Shown: in pieces, positions 45,869 through 53,787 of the stretch | Position numbering within the stretch: the first letter of the stretch is position 1 | Layout of the letters: each line of letters opens with the position of its first letter | Origin: Streptomyces albogriseolus | GTDB taxonomy: Bacteria > Actinomycetota > Actinomycetes > Streptomycetales > Streptomycetaceae | Reading direction: 5' to 3' | Length of the DNA stretch: 64,000 nucleotides | Assembly (NCBI GenBank): GCA_014650475.1 | Contig: BMVA01000022.1 | Span: forward strand, 47,576 to 111,575 | The notes under the pieces: generated by a model | The model's database searches: none | Seen by the model: only the letters and a program-made list of their open reading frames with translations | What the model was told of the DNA's origin: nothing | Position numbers and translations under genes: made by a program

Positions 45869-46519
45869 TCATAGCCCCAGCGGCGGCCCGTCCGTGGCGG
45901 TGACGTCCTTCACCCACGGGGTCTTCGCGTCCACCCGGCTGCTCTTCTCCGCGTCCCACTCGCCGTAGCGGGGGTTGAGGTCGACGTCGAGCTCCTTGCT
46001 CGCGTCGGACAGCGCCTTCCAGAACTCGGGGCGGCTGGTGTCGGTGCCGAGCTTCTGGGCGAGCTTCTGCGCCGTCACCTGGAGGCGGAGGTTGTCGTCG
46101 AGGCGCTGCGGCGGGACGCCGTACTGCTGGAGCCAGGCGGCCTCCAGCGCCTTCGCGCCGCCGGCCTGCTCCTCGAACTCGGCCCGCGTCCGCTGCACCT
46201 CGCGGTCGGAGACGGTCACCCCGGCGTCGCGCGCGGCGCGCTCCAGCACCCGGTCCAGCACCATGCTGTGCAGGGTGTCGCGGGTCAGGCCGCCGGTGCG
46301 GGCGATGGCCTGCTGGTACTGCGCCTCGTCCGGGACGGCGGCCCGCTGGGCGGCGCGCACCTCGTCGACGCGGTTCTCCAGCTGCGACACGGTGATCCGC
46401 TCCCCGCCGACCACGGCCGCCGCACCGGGGTGCGCGTCGTTCCCGCAGGCGGTGAGCAGGGGGGCCGCCGCGGCGATCGCGGCGGTGAGGAGGAACGCGG
46501 TGCGACGACGGCGGTGCAA
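45869..46519 (-). CDS. SurA N-terminal domain lipoprotein
   Basis: Exported lipoprotein, 216 aa. TTG start at 46517-46519, chosen because AGGAGG is exactly 5 nt upstream and the resulting protein has a proper signal: HRRRR, hydrophobic core, lipobox LTAC with Cys25. The rest resembles the chaperone half of SurA/PrsA (VVGGERITVSQLENRVDEVRAAQ, LTRDTLHSMVLDRVLERAARDAGVTVSDREVQ) with no visible parvulin domain. Likely helps fold exported proteins. First gene before mazG. Confidence 0.82.
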   Translation of the reverse strand: MHRRRRTAFLLTAAIAAAAPLLTACGNDAHPGAAAVVGGERITVSQLENRVDEVRAAQRAAVPDEAQYQQAIARTGGLTRDTLHSMVLDRVLERAARDAGVTVSDREVQRTRAEFEEQAGGAKALEAAWLQQYGVPPQRLDDNLRLQVTAQKLAQKLGTDTSRPEFWKALSDASKELDVDLNPRYGEWDAEKSSRVDAKTPWVKDVTATDGPPLGL

Positions 46520-46573
46520 GGAAACCTCCTGAGGAGAGCTTGTGCGGCGGTGCACAAAGTCTTGCGGTGATCG

Positions 46574-46602
46574 ATGGTAGGCATCGGCCAAGCTCTGGCC
46601 AA
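46574..46602 (-). promoter_or_regulatory. Promoter of the SurA-like lipoprotein gene
   Basis: Minus strand: TTGGCC (46597-46602), 17 bp, TACCAT (46574-46579), about 55 bp before the TTG start. TTGGCC is repeated 11 bp downstream. Confidence 0.4.
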
Positions 46603-46677
46603 CCCATTCGACCAACGATTCACGGCGACTTCCGGCACCGCCGCGCCCGCCGTCCTCTCCACGCGGGCCCGGCCGCG

Positions 46678-48216
46678 CTACCCGCGCACCTGCCCCAGCC
46701 ACTGGAGGGTGCGTCGGATGTCCGCCGCGAGCGGGTGCCCCGGCCCCTGCACACGCTCCACGTCGTGCAGCAGCCGCACCAGCGTGTCGTGCGCGGCGGC
46801 CCGGTCGCCGAGGGCCAGCAGCAGATGCCCGATGCGGCGCCGCACGTCGTGGGCCTGCTGCGGGTCGCCGGCGGCCACGTACTGGTTCTCGTAGTACGGC
46901 AGCAGCGCCCGGTACTCGGCGAGGGCGGCGGCCGGGTCGCCGAGCTGCTCCAGGCACTGGGCGGCCTCGTAGCGGTGGCGCAGCGACTGCGGGTCGGCCT
47001 GGCCGGCCTCGGCCGCGCGCTCGTCGGCGAGGCGGCGCAGTTCGGGCAGGGCCCGCCGGTACTGGCCGTCGTCGAGGAGCGTGGCCGCGTACTGCTTGCG
47101 CAGGGTGCGCACCACCGGGGAGTGCTCGCCGTGCTGTTCGGCGGCGACCGGGAGGATCGAGCCGAGGATGTCGACGGCCTGGGTGATGCGGCCCTCGCCG
47201 AGCAGCCGTTTCACCTCGTCCACGGCGGCGGCCACGTCGGCCTTCTCCGCCGCCGGGGCGGGCGGCGCGGCGGGCGCGGGCTGCGGCGCCGGCGTCCTGG
47301 CGCGGTCCGGCCAGGGGGCGTGCGGGCGCAGGAAGGGCCGCGTCGGGTCCAGCGGGGCGCCGGTGGGCGTGCCCCGGGCGGGCAGCAGCAGCGCCAGGTG
47401 CTCGTAGACCTCCTGCGCGGAGTCCGGGCGGTGCTGCGGGTCCTTGGCGAGCAGCCGCAGCACCAGGGCCTCCAGCGCCTCGGGCACCTCGGGGCGCAGC
47501 CGGCGCACCGGCACGGGCGGCTCGTACAGGTGCCGGTGCAGCACCCCGAGCGCCGTGGAGCCGGAGAACGGCACGTCCCCGCTGAGCAGTTCGTGCATCA
47601 GCACGCCGAGCGCGTACAGGTCCGTGTACGGGCCGACCGCGCCGCCCATCGCCTGCTCGGGCGCCATGTAGGCGGGCGAGCCGATGGGCGTGCCGGTGTG
47701 GGTCAGGCGCGTGGTGTCGGCGTCCATCACGGAGGCCACGCCGAGGTCGAGCACGGTGACCGTGCCGTCCTGCTTCACCATCACGTTCCGCGGCTTGAGG
47801 TCGCGGTGGACGATCGGCACCGCGTGCACGGCGCTGAGCACGGCGCACAGCTGCGCGGCGACCGCGACCGCCCACTGCCACGGGTACGGGTCGTGCTCGG
47901 CGAGGTGGTCGCCGAGGTCGGCGCCGTCGACGTACTGCATGACGAGGAACAGCTCCTCGCCCTCGCTGCCCGCGTCGTGCACGGTGACCAGGCCGGGGTG
48001 GTCGACCTGCGCGGTCACCCGGCACTCGCGCACGAAGCGGCGGCGCAGCTCGTCGGCCTCGTGTCCCGCCACCTTGTCGGGGCGCAGCAGCTTCACCGCC
48101 ACACGCCGGTCCAGCCGCTTGTCGTAGGCCGTCCAGACCTGTCCCATGCCGCCCTGGCCGATGAGCGTGGACAGTTCGTAGCGGCCGGCGACGACTCGTC
48201 CCGTCGTCACGCTCAC
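46678..48216 (-). CDS. Serine/threonine protein kinase with TPR-like C-terminus
   Basis: Cytoplasmic Hanks-type kinase, 512 aa. Kinase domain 12-270: GQGGMGQV loop, Lys42 in VAVKLL, HRDLKPRN (Asp139), DLGVAS (Asp157, the DFG position) and GTPIGSPAYMAPEQ. A Pro/Ala linker (about 285-325) leads to helical repeats (about 330-505) with TPR spacing (RALPELRRLADERAAEAGQ, ALAEYRALLPYYENQYVAAG). There is no transmembrane helix or PASTA domain. The GTG at 48216 overlaps the upstream membrane-protein stop (GTGA), so the pair probably functions together. Confidence 0.92.
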   Translation of the reverse strand: MSVTTGRVVAGRYELSTLIGQGGMGQVWTAYDKRLDRRVAVKLLRPDKVAGHEADELRRRFVRECRVTAQVDHPGLVTVHDAGSEGEELFLVMQYVDGADLGDHLAEHDPYPWQWAVAVAAQLCAVLSAVHAVPIVHRDLKPRNVMVKQDGTVTVLDLGVASVMDADTTRLTHTGTPIGSPAYMAPEQAMGGAVGPYTDLYALGVLMHELLSGDVPFSGSTALGVLHRHLYEPPVPVRRLRPEVPEALEALVLRLLAKDPQHRPDSAQEVYEHLALLLPARGTPTGAPLDPTRPFLRPHAPWPDRARTPAPQPAPAAPPAPAAEKADVAAAVDEVKRLLGEGRITQAVDILGSILPVAAEQHGEHSPVVRTLRKQYAATLLDDGQYRRALPELRRLADERAAEAGQADPQSLRHRYEAAQCLEQLGDPAAALAEYRALLPYYENQYVAAGDPQQAHDVRRRIGHLLLALGDRAAAHDTLVRLLHDVERVQGPGHPLAADIRRTLQWLGQVRG

Positions 48217-48848
48217 CGTCCGCCCTCGTGGTCGCCCCGCTGCTGTCCGTCCTGCCGGCGCAGGTAGTCGCTGAGCTCGTCGAGCTCGGCGCGCACCTGG
48301 TCGATCCGGGCGGGCGCGGGCCGCTGCGGCGGCTGCGCCTGCGGCGGGGACACGGGGGCGGGCGGCACGGCGCCGGGGTGCGGGGTGTGCGGTGGCTGCG
48401 GCTGCGACAGGGCCGTGGGCAGGTACGGCGAGGCCGGCTGCGGGTAGCCGTAGGGGGCGGGGCCGCCGGGGGCGTGGACCGTGGTGGCGTGCGGCGACGG
48501 CGGCACCGGGCCGCCGTACGGGCCCTGCCGCCGGGGCAGGCGGATGTCGACGACCAGGTAGTACGCGCTCGCGCACGCGCCCAGCAGGAGCAGGGCGGCG
48601 AGGGCCACGTCGGTCCGCCAGTCGCTCTCCGGCAGGGAGCCGATCACGGCCATGCAGGCGATGGCCAGCGGCATGCTCGCCCAGGCCGCTATCCAGTCGA
48701 AGACCCGCCCGCGTAGCACCGCGATCCGGAACAGCGGCACGGCGGACAGCATCCCGCAGCACAACACCCCGGAGGCCGCGTACAGCACGCGCTGCGTGAT
48801 GACCGATCCCGAGCTGGGTGGGGGCGGCGCCGCGCCGTGGCCGTACAT
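48213..48848 (-). CDS. Hypothetical membrane protein coupled to the kinase
   Basis: 211 aa, no named family. Three or four hydrophobic helices (about 17-40, 48-70, 77-98) follow a short Pro/Ser-rich start. The cytoplasmic C-terminal half is Pro/Gln/Tyr-rich and disordered, ending in a helix ARIDQVRAELDELSDYLRRQDGQQ. The stop overlaps the kinase GTG, so it may be the membrane anchor, sensor or substrate of that kinase; inferred from coupling only. Confidence 0.7.
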   Translation of the reverse strand: MYGHGAAPPPPSSGSVITQRVLYAASGVLCCGMLSAVPLFRIAVLRGRVFDWIAAWASMPLAIACMAVIGSLPESDWRTDVALAALLLLGACASAYYLVVDIRLPRRQGPYGGPVPPSPHATTVHAPGGPAPYGYPQPASPYLPTALSQPQPPHTPHPGAVPPAPVSPPQAQPPQRPAPARIDQVRAELDELSDYLRRQDGQQRGDHEGGR

Positions 48849-48970
48849 GCTGCTCCTGGACGGGTGTAGCCGATGTGTGGACTCCGGTGGAGGGTCCGAG
48901 CGTATCGGCCCGGGGCGACAACCGGTCCCGTGATGTACCGAACCGTTGCCGTACCGGAGCTGGGCCGCCG

Positions 48971-51157
48971 TCAGCCGGGGGCGATCGTCCCGTCGGTCAG
49001 ACCGTCGTACATCCCCCGCACGAGCTGCTCGCCGAGCCGTCCGGCCTCCCTGAGCGCCCTCTCGAACGCGTCCAGGGCGCGGAACCGCTCGCCGTAGCGG
49101 CGCTGTTCGTCCGGTGCGAGGCGCGGGAGCTGGAGGCGTCGGACGTCGAGCCGGGTGGCGGTGGACGCGTAGCTGCTGGCCTGGCGGTGGTTGGCGGTGC
49201 CGCGCAGGAACCCGGCGAGGAACCACGCGTCGAGCGCCGCCGGATCGGGGCGCAGCAGCACCAGGTTGCGGCCGAGGACGGCCCCGGCGGTCGCCTCGTC
49301 GACGACCCGGGCGACGGCCCCGCCGCCGAGCACGGGCAGCACGACGTCGCCCGGCTCGGTGAGCACCGGCTCCTCCTCGCTCTCCGGGAGCGTCCCGGAG
49401 GGCGCGGTCCCGGCCAGCACGTCGTGGTCGGTGAGCACGGGCACGCGTGCGTGGCCGCCGTGCCCGCCGGTGCGCATCACCAGCGCGCCCGCGCGCGCCA
49501 GTTCGCCGACGGTGGTCAGCGGCAGCCGCCCCGACGCGGCGGGCGGCACGGGCTCCGCGGGCGGCGGCGCCAGCTCGGCGGTCAGCCGCAGCGTCTCGTC
49601 GAGCCGCGCCCGTACGTCGGTCAGCCGGCCGGCGCCGCCGGTGTCCGCCGGGGGCGGCAGCCGGCGGGCGGGGGCCAGGTCGACGTCGTCGTCGAGGAGT
49701 TCGATGACCGGCACCGAGCGGGCCAGGCCGGGCCGTTCCTCGACGCTCCCGTCCCGGTCGAAGGCGCCCCAGGCGTCGAGCACGGTCTCCCGCACCCCGG
49801 GCCAGTCGGGTCCGCCGCGCCCCTCGGCGGTGAACCGCCCGGCGTCGACGAGCAGCACCTCCGGCTGCGCGGGCGTCCGGTCGGGCCGGCGCAGCACCCA
49901 CAGGTGCAGCGGCACGCTGTACGGGGGCGCCGCCCCGGCGGGCAGCGCGACGACGGCGCGCAGCGCGCCCCGGCGCAGCAGGTCGGCCCGGATGCGCCGG
50001 CCGGAGCGGCGGGACGCCACCGCGGGCGGCATCAGCAGCACGGCGGTGCCGCCGTCCCTGAGCCGGGCGAGCGCGTGCTGCACCCAGGCCAGCTCGGACT
50101 CGGTGCGGGCGGGGAAGCCGTACTCCCAGCGCGGGTCGTAGGCGAGGTCGTCGTGGCCCCAGTTGCGCTCGTTGAACGGCGGGTGGCACAGCACGGCGTC
50201 CGCCCGCAGCTCCGGGTACGCGTCGGCCCGCAGGGTGTCGCCGGCGGCGGCGTGCACGGGGGCGCGGGTGTGCAGGGCGAGACGCAGGGCGGTGAGGGCG
50301 GCGAGCTCCGGCGAGCCGTCCTGGGCGTGCAGCCGGCGGCCGGGGCGGTCGGCGACGGCGCGGAGCAGGGCGCCGGTGCCGCAGGCGGGGTCCAGGACGG
50401 TGGCGGGGGTGCCGGCGAGGGCGGCCATGAGGCCGGCGAGGTCGGGCGGGGTGAGCGTGTACTGGCGCGGGTTGGCGTCGAGGTGCCGGCCGAGCAGGAA
50501 CTCGAAGGTGGGGCGGGCGCCCCGCTCGGCGGCGAGTTCGGCGACGCCGCGCAGGAGGGGGACGGAGGGGAGGAGGCGGGGGGCGGTGGGGATGTGGAGG
50601 GCGGGGGTGGCCGGGGTGGCCGGGGTGACTGGGGTGGCCTGTGCGGCCTGTGCGGCCTGTGTGGCCGGTGTCGCCGGTGTCGCCGGGGTGGCGGCGCTCG
50701 GGGTGTTCACAGAGTGCTGACCGTTCACGTGTGAGCGGTCGGGGCGGCCTGGTCGGGCCGTCTCGGGCATGCGCGGTGTGAGCACCTCGTCCAGCGCCGC
50801 GGGGAGCAGCGCGGCGAGCCGCTCGTCGCTGCCGGAGCTGATGTCGAGCCAGACGGGCGGCCGGTCGTGGATCAGCAGCAGCGCGCAGCCGGCGTGGACG
50901 AGCGCGGTGACCGGCCCGTCGGGGTGGCCGACGAGCTGCTGCCAGACGCGCTCCTTGAGCGGGACCTCGGCGAGCTTGCGGTGGCGCCGCAGCCACTCCT
51001 CGACCTCGGCGAGGGCGAACGCGGGGCTGGTCTCGGTACCCCCGACCGGCCGGGGGAAGTCGGCGTGCCGGCGGCGCCAGTTGCTGACCGCGGCCCGGCC
51101 CACCCCCGCCAGCCGGGCGATCCCCGCGGCGGTCACTTCAGTCGCGTTGTCCTGCAT
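48971..51157 (-). CDS. HTH-N6-adenine methylase-specificity-like fusion protein
   Basis: 728 aa. N-terminal helix-turn-helix (about 8-60, AAGIARLAGVGRAAVSNWRRRHADFPRPVGG), helical middle, Ala/Thr/Pro repeat linker (about 150-187), then a type I HsdM-like domain with motif I DPACGTG (256-262) and motif IV HPPF (325-328) where Asn is usual. From about residue 520, a part resembling HsdS target-recognition domains (PLTTVGELARAGALVMRTGG..., GRNLVLLRPDPAALDAWFLAGFLRG). No restriction subunit is nearby. It may regulate or methylate DNA, or be catalytically altered. Confidence 0.8.
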   Translation of the reverse strand: MQDNATEVTAAGIARLAGVGRAAVSNWRRRHADFPRPVGGTETSPAFALAEVEEWLRRHRKLAEVPLKERVWQQLVGHPDGPVTALVHAGCALLLIHDRPPVWLDISSGSDERLAALLPAALDEVLTPRMPETARPGRPDRSHVNGQHSVNTPSAATPATPATPATQAAQAAQATPVTPATPATPALHIPTAPRLLPSVPLLRGVAELAAERGARPTFEFLLGRHLDANPRQYTLTPPDLAGLMAALAGTPATVLDPACGTGALLRAVADRPGRRLHAQDGSPELAALTALRLALHTRAPVHAAAGDTLRADAYPELRADAVLCHPPFNERNWGHDDLAYDPRWEYGFPARTESELAWVQHALARLRDGGTAVLLMPPAVASRRSGRRIRADLLRRGALRAVVALPAGAAPPYSVPLHLWVLRRPDRTPAQPEVLLVDAGRFTAEGRGGPDWPGVRETVLDAWGAFDRDGSVEERPGLARSVPVIELLDDDVDLAPARRLPPPADTGGAGRLTDVRARLDETLRLTAELAPPPAEPVPPAASGRLPLTTVGELARAGALVMRTGGHGGHARVPVLTDHDVLAGTAPSGTLPESEEEPVLTEPGDVVLPVLGGGAVARVVDEATAGAVLGRNLVLLRPDPAALDAWFLAGFLRGTANHRQASSYASTATRLDVRRLQLPRLAPDEQRRYGERFRALDAFERALREAGRLGEQLVRGMYDGLTDGTIAPG
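50602..50698. repeat. 9-bp in-frame tandem repeats inside the methylase gene
   Basis: About ten degenerate 9-bp units (GGGGTGGCC, TGTGCGGCC, GGTGTCGCC variants) encoding Ala-Thr-Pro and Gln-Ala-Ala repeats of the interdomain linker. Prone to copy-number change without frame loss. Confidence 0.8.
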
Positions 51158-51267
51158 TCCGGAACCCCGCCCCGCTTTCCCACTGCTCCCTGTGTGGCGA
51201 CGAGCATACCGAGGACCGTGCGGAGGGAGGTTCACGGTCGTGTACCCATCGATTCACACCTCTCGTG

Positions 51268-51296
51268 TTGACTCGGTTCACACTCTCTGTTCTGAT
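51268..51296 (+). promoter_or_regulatory. Candidate promoter of the secreted protein gene
   Basis: TTGACT (51268-51273), 17 bp, TCTGAT (51291-51296), 66 bp upstream of the ATG. Flanked by two TTCACAC repeats (51253, 51277). The region is AT-richer than its surroundings. Confidence 0.35.
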
Positions 51297-51361
51297 TGAC
51301 CCCGCAAACGAGCGGCCGCCGGTGAACGGGGGCGGCCGTCACCTGGGGAGGGGACACCGTC

Positions 51362-51850
51362 ATGGGTATGAAGACCAAGATCGCGCTGGGCGCCGTCGTG
51401 GGGATCGTCGTCATCGGCGCCGTCTCGGCGAACGCTGGCGACAGCGACACCGGCTCCGCCGACAAGGGCGCCTCCGCCTCCGCGGACCGGCAGCCCGGCG
51501 GCGCGAAGGACACGGGGGCGGGCGCCGGGGCCGACGCCGGCAAGGGCAATGAGAAGGCGGAGAAGAAGGCCTCCCAGGCCGAGCAGTTCAAGGCGTTCGT
51601 CGAGGAGAACGGGACGGCGCAGGAGAAGGAGGCCGTCTCGCACGTCACCAAGGTGCAGGGCGCCGACGAGCAGAACGACATCCTCGACACCGCCGACGTC
51701 TACACCGACTTCACCGGCGGGATCATGGGCGAGGGCACCGGCCCCGCCAAGCTCATCGCCTCCGCCTTCGCCGACTGGAAGCAGAGCGAGAACGGCCTCG
51801 TCACCGTCTACGACGCCGACGGCGAGCTCCTCGGCAACGGCCAGTTCTGA
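51362..51850 (+). CDS. Hypothetical exported protein
   Basis: 162 aa, unrecognised. Signal peptide or anchor about 5-24 (KTKIALGAVVGIVVIGAVSANA), an Asp/Gly/Ala/Lys-rich disordered segment, then a compact domain (about 70-160) with FKAFVEENGTAQEKEAVSHVTKVQGADEQNDILDTADVYTDFTGG. ATG 51362 has a GGGGAGGGG ribosome-binding site. It is divergent from the methylase and followed by a lipoprotein gene on the same strand. Confidence 0.7.
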   Translation: MGMKTKIALGAVVGIVVIGAVSANAGDSDTGSADKGASASADRQPGGAKDTGAGAGADAGKGNEKAEKKASQAEQFKAFVEENGTAQEKEAVSHVTKVQGADEQNDILDTADVYTDFTGGIMGEGTGPAKLIASAFADWKQSENGLVTVYDADGELLGNGQF

Positions 51851-51966
51851 CACTCGCCCCCGGCGCCGCGCGCCACTCCCGGCCGTCACGGCCGCTCCCG
51901 GTCGTCACCTCGGCCGCTCCGCGGTGACCGTCCACCACCACGAACCCCCGAAGGAACAGAACCGTC

Positions 51967-52779
51967 ATGCGTCGCACCGCACTCGCCGCCCTCTGCCTCG
52001 TCGCCGTGACCGGCGCCGGGCTCACCGGCTGTCAGTCCGGCGGGGACACGGCGTCCGCCGGCTCCCAGCCGGCCTCGGAACAGGCGAAGGACCCGAAGAA
52101 CTCGAAGGATTCGAAGGACACGAAGGACACGAAGGAGCCGTTCGCCGGGCTGTCCGGCGGCGAGATCACCGAGCGCGCGCTGGCGGCCACCACGGGTGCC
52201 CCGTCCCTGCGGTTCACGGGCGAGATCCCCGACGAGGAGAGCGGCGGCACCCTCCGTCTCGACCTGGCCCTGGACAAGAAGGGCGACTGCGCCGGCACCC
52301 TCGGCCTGGGCGACGAGGGCGAGGTCGAGCTGATCAAGACCGGCGGCACCCTCTACGCCAAGTACGACGAGGCGTTCCTGCGCGCCCAGAGCGAGGGCGA
52401 GCCGCAGGCGGACGTCGACGCGGTGGTGGAGATGATGGCCGGCACATGGACCAAGATGGCGGCCACCGGCGCGGACGCCGAGGACATCGCGGGCTTCTGC
52501 GACCTCGACGAGGTGCTCGGCGACGCCGGCGACGGCAGCTCGGACGCCACCCGGGGCAAGGCCACCACGCTCGACGGCACTCCGGCGCTGACGCTCACCG
52601 AGCAGGACGGCAAGGACCGGTACACCTTCTACGTCGCCACCGAGGGCGAGCCGTATCTGCTCCGGCTGGAGAGCACGTCGGCCGCGGACCCGGGGACGAT
52701 CACCTTCACCGACTTCGGGAAGCCGGTCCCGGCCGGGAAGCCCGAGGGCGAGATCCTCGACCTGGACGCCCTGGGCTGA
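51967..52779 (+). CDS. Lipoprotein, LppX/LprG-like
   Basis: 270 aa. Signal peptide with lipobox LTGC (Cys22), a repetitive Lys/Asp linker (NSKDSKDTKDTKEP), then a beta-rich domain (ALAATTGAPSLRFTGEIPDEESGGTLRLDLALDKKGDCAGTLGLGDEGEVELIKTGGTLYAKYD) of the kind seen in actinobacterial LppX/LprAFG lipid-binding lipoproteins. Two further cysteines may form a disulfide. Lipid binding is inferred from fold similarity only. It is 116 bp after the previous gene. Confidence 0.72.
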   Translation: MRRTALAALCLVAVTGAGLTGCQSGGDTASAGSQPASEQAKDPKNSKDSKDTKDTKEPFAGLSGGEITERALAATTGAPSLRFTGEIPDEESGGTLRLDLALDKKGDCAGTLGLGDEGEVELIKTGGTLYAKYDEAFLRAQSEGEPQADVDAVVEMMAGTWTKMAATGADAEDIAGFCDLDEVLGDAGDGSSDATRGKATTLDGTPALTLTEQDGKDRYTFYVATEGEPYLLRLESTSAADPGTITFTDFGKPVPAGKPEGEILDLDALG

Positions 52780-52830
52780 CCGTCCGTCACCGCGGGCGCC
52801 GTGTCCCCACGTCCGGCGGGGCCACCGGGT

Positions 52831-53610
52831 TCAGACCCCGCACTGCTCCCGCATGGTCTCCTTGTCCGCCTTCGTCACGGGCATCTCGTACTTCACGGCG
52901 ACCTGGGCGAAGCGGACGGCGTAGGCGCAGCGGATGCCCTTGCTGGGCGGGAGCCAGGAGGCCGGTCCGGAGTCGCTCTTGGCGGAGTTGGCGCTTCCGT
53001 CGACCGGGAGCAGGTTGAGCGGGTCGTTGGCCAGTTGCCTGCGCTTGGCCTCGGACCAGCGGGAGGCGCCCATCTGCCAGCTGTAGGAGAGCGGCACGAC
53101 GTGGTCGATCTGCACCTCGGCGGCCTTCTGCTTGCGCCACTCGATGCTCTTGCCGGTGTAGGGGTCGGCCAGCGTCAGGGAGACGAGGACGCAGTCGGAG
53201 CCGGAGCGGAAGCGCAGTTCCTGGCCGTCGCGCCGGAGGATGTCGTTGCGGGTGTCGCAGCCGTTGCGGGCCAGGGGCACGCCGTCGGCGGTGTCCATCC
53301 ACGCGTAGCCGAACTCGTCGCGGTCGTAGCCGGTCTTGGGGCCGCGGCCCTTGGTGGCCACCTCGTCGATGAGGGCCGCGGCCTCGGCGCGGTCCCGCGC
53401 GTCGCGGACGGGGGCGAGGCCGGGGCGGGTGCCGTCGGGGTTGTCCAGCGGGCTCGCCGCGCGCCCGTCGGGGGCCGGCGCCCCGCTGCCGCCGGACGCG
53501 GGTATGTCCGCGTCGGGTATCGACTCGCATCCCGCGAGGAGGACCACCGCGACGGCCGCCGCTCCTCCCCCACGCCGCATCCTGCCGCCCCATCCCATGT
53601 CTCGCGTCAC
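52831..53610 (-). CDS. HNH nuclease-like lipoprotein (DUF1524/GmrSD C-terminal type)
   Basis: 259 aa. The GTG at 53608-53610 is chosen for its GGGAGGGG site 6 nt upstream. Lipobox LAGC (Cys28). The C-terminal domain contains AAEVQIDHVVPLSYSWQMGASRW, NDPLNLLPVDGSANSAKSDSGPASWLPP and CAYAVRFAQV, which is the His-Asn-type metal finger of the DUF1524/GmrSD-C nucleases. It would be anchored outside the membrane, suggesting nutrient DNA degradation or defence. Convergent with the LppX-like gene. Confidence 0.82.
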   Translation of the reverse strand: MTRDMGWGGRMRRGGGAAAVAVVLLAGCESIPDADIPASGGSGAPAPDGRAASPLDNPDGTRPGLAPVRDARDRAEAAALIDEVATKGRGPKTGYDRDEFGYAWMDTADGVPLARNGCDTRNDILRRDGQELRFRSGSDCVLVSLTLADPYTGKSIEWRKQKAAEVQIDHVVPLSYSWQMGASRWSEAKRRQLANDPLNLLPVDGSANSAKSDSGPASWLPPSKGIRCAYAVRFAQVAVKYEMPVTKADKETMREQCGV

Positions 53611-53787
53611 CGCGCCCCTCCCTTGTTCTGCTCCAACTCTGCCCCGGCAGGAGCGGTCCATCCGGAAGCTCACCGTAACGAGCGAGTGGTCCAGACCTCT
53701 CCGCAGGCCGCTGGGGCATGCGCACCGCGGCCGGCCCTGCCGTCTGCCGGGACGGCCCGGGTCAGAGCCCCAGCACCGGAGTGACCG

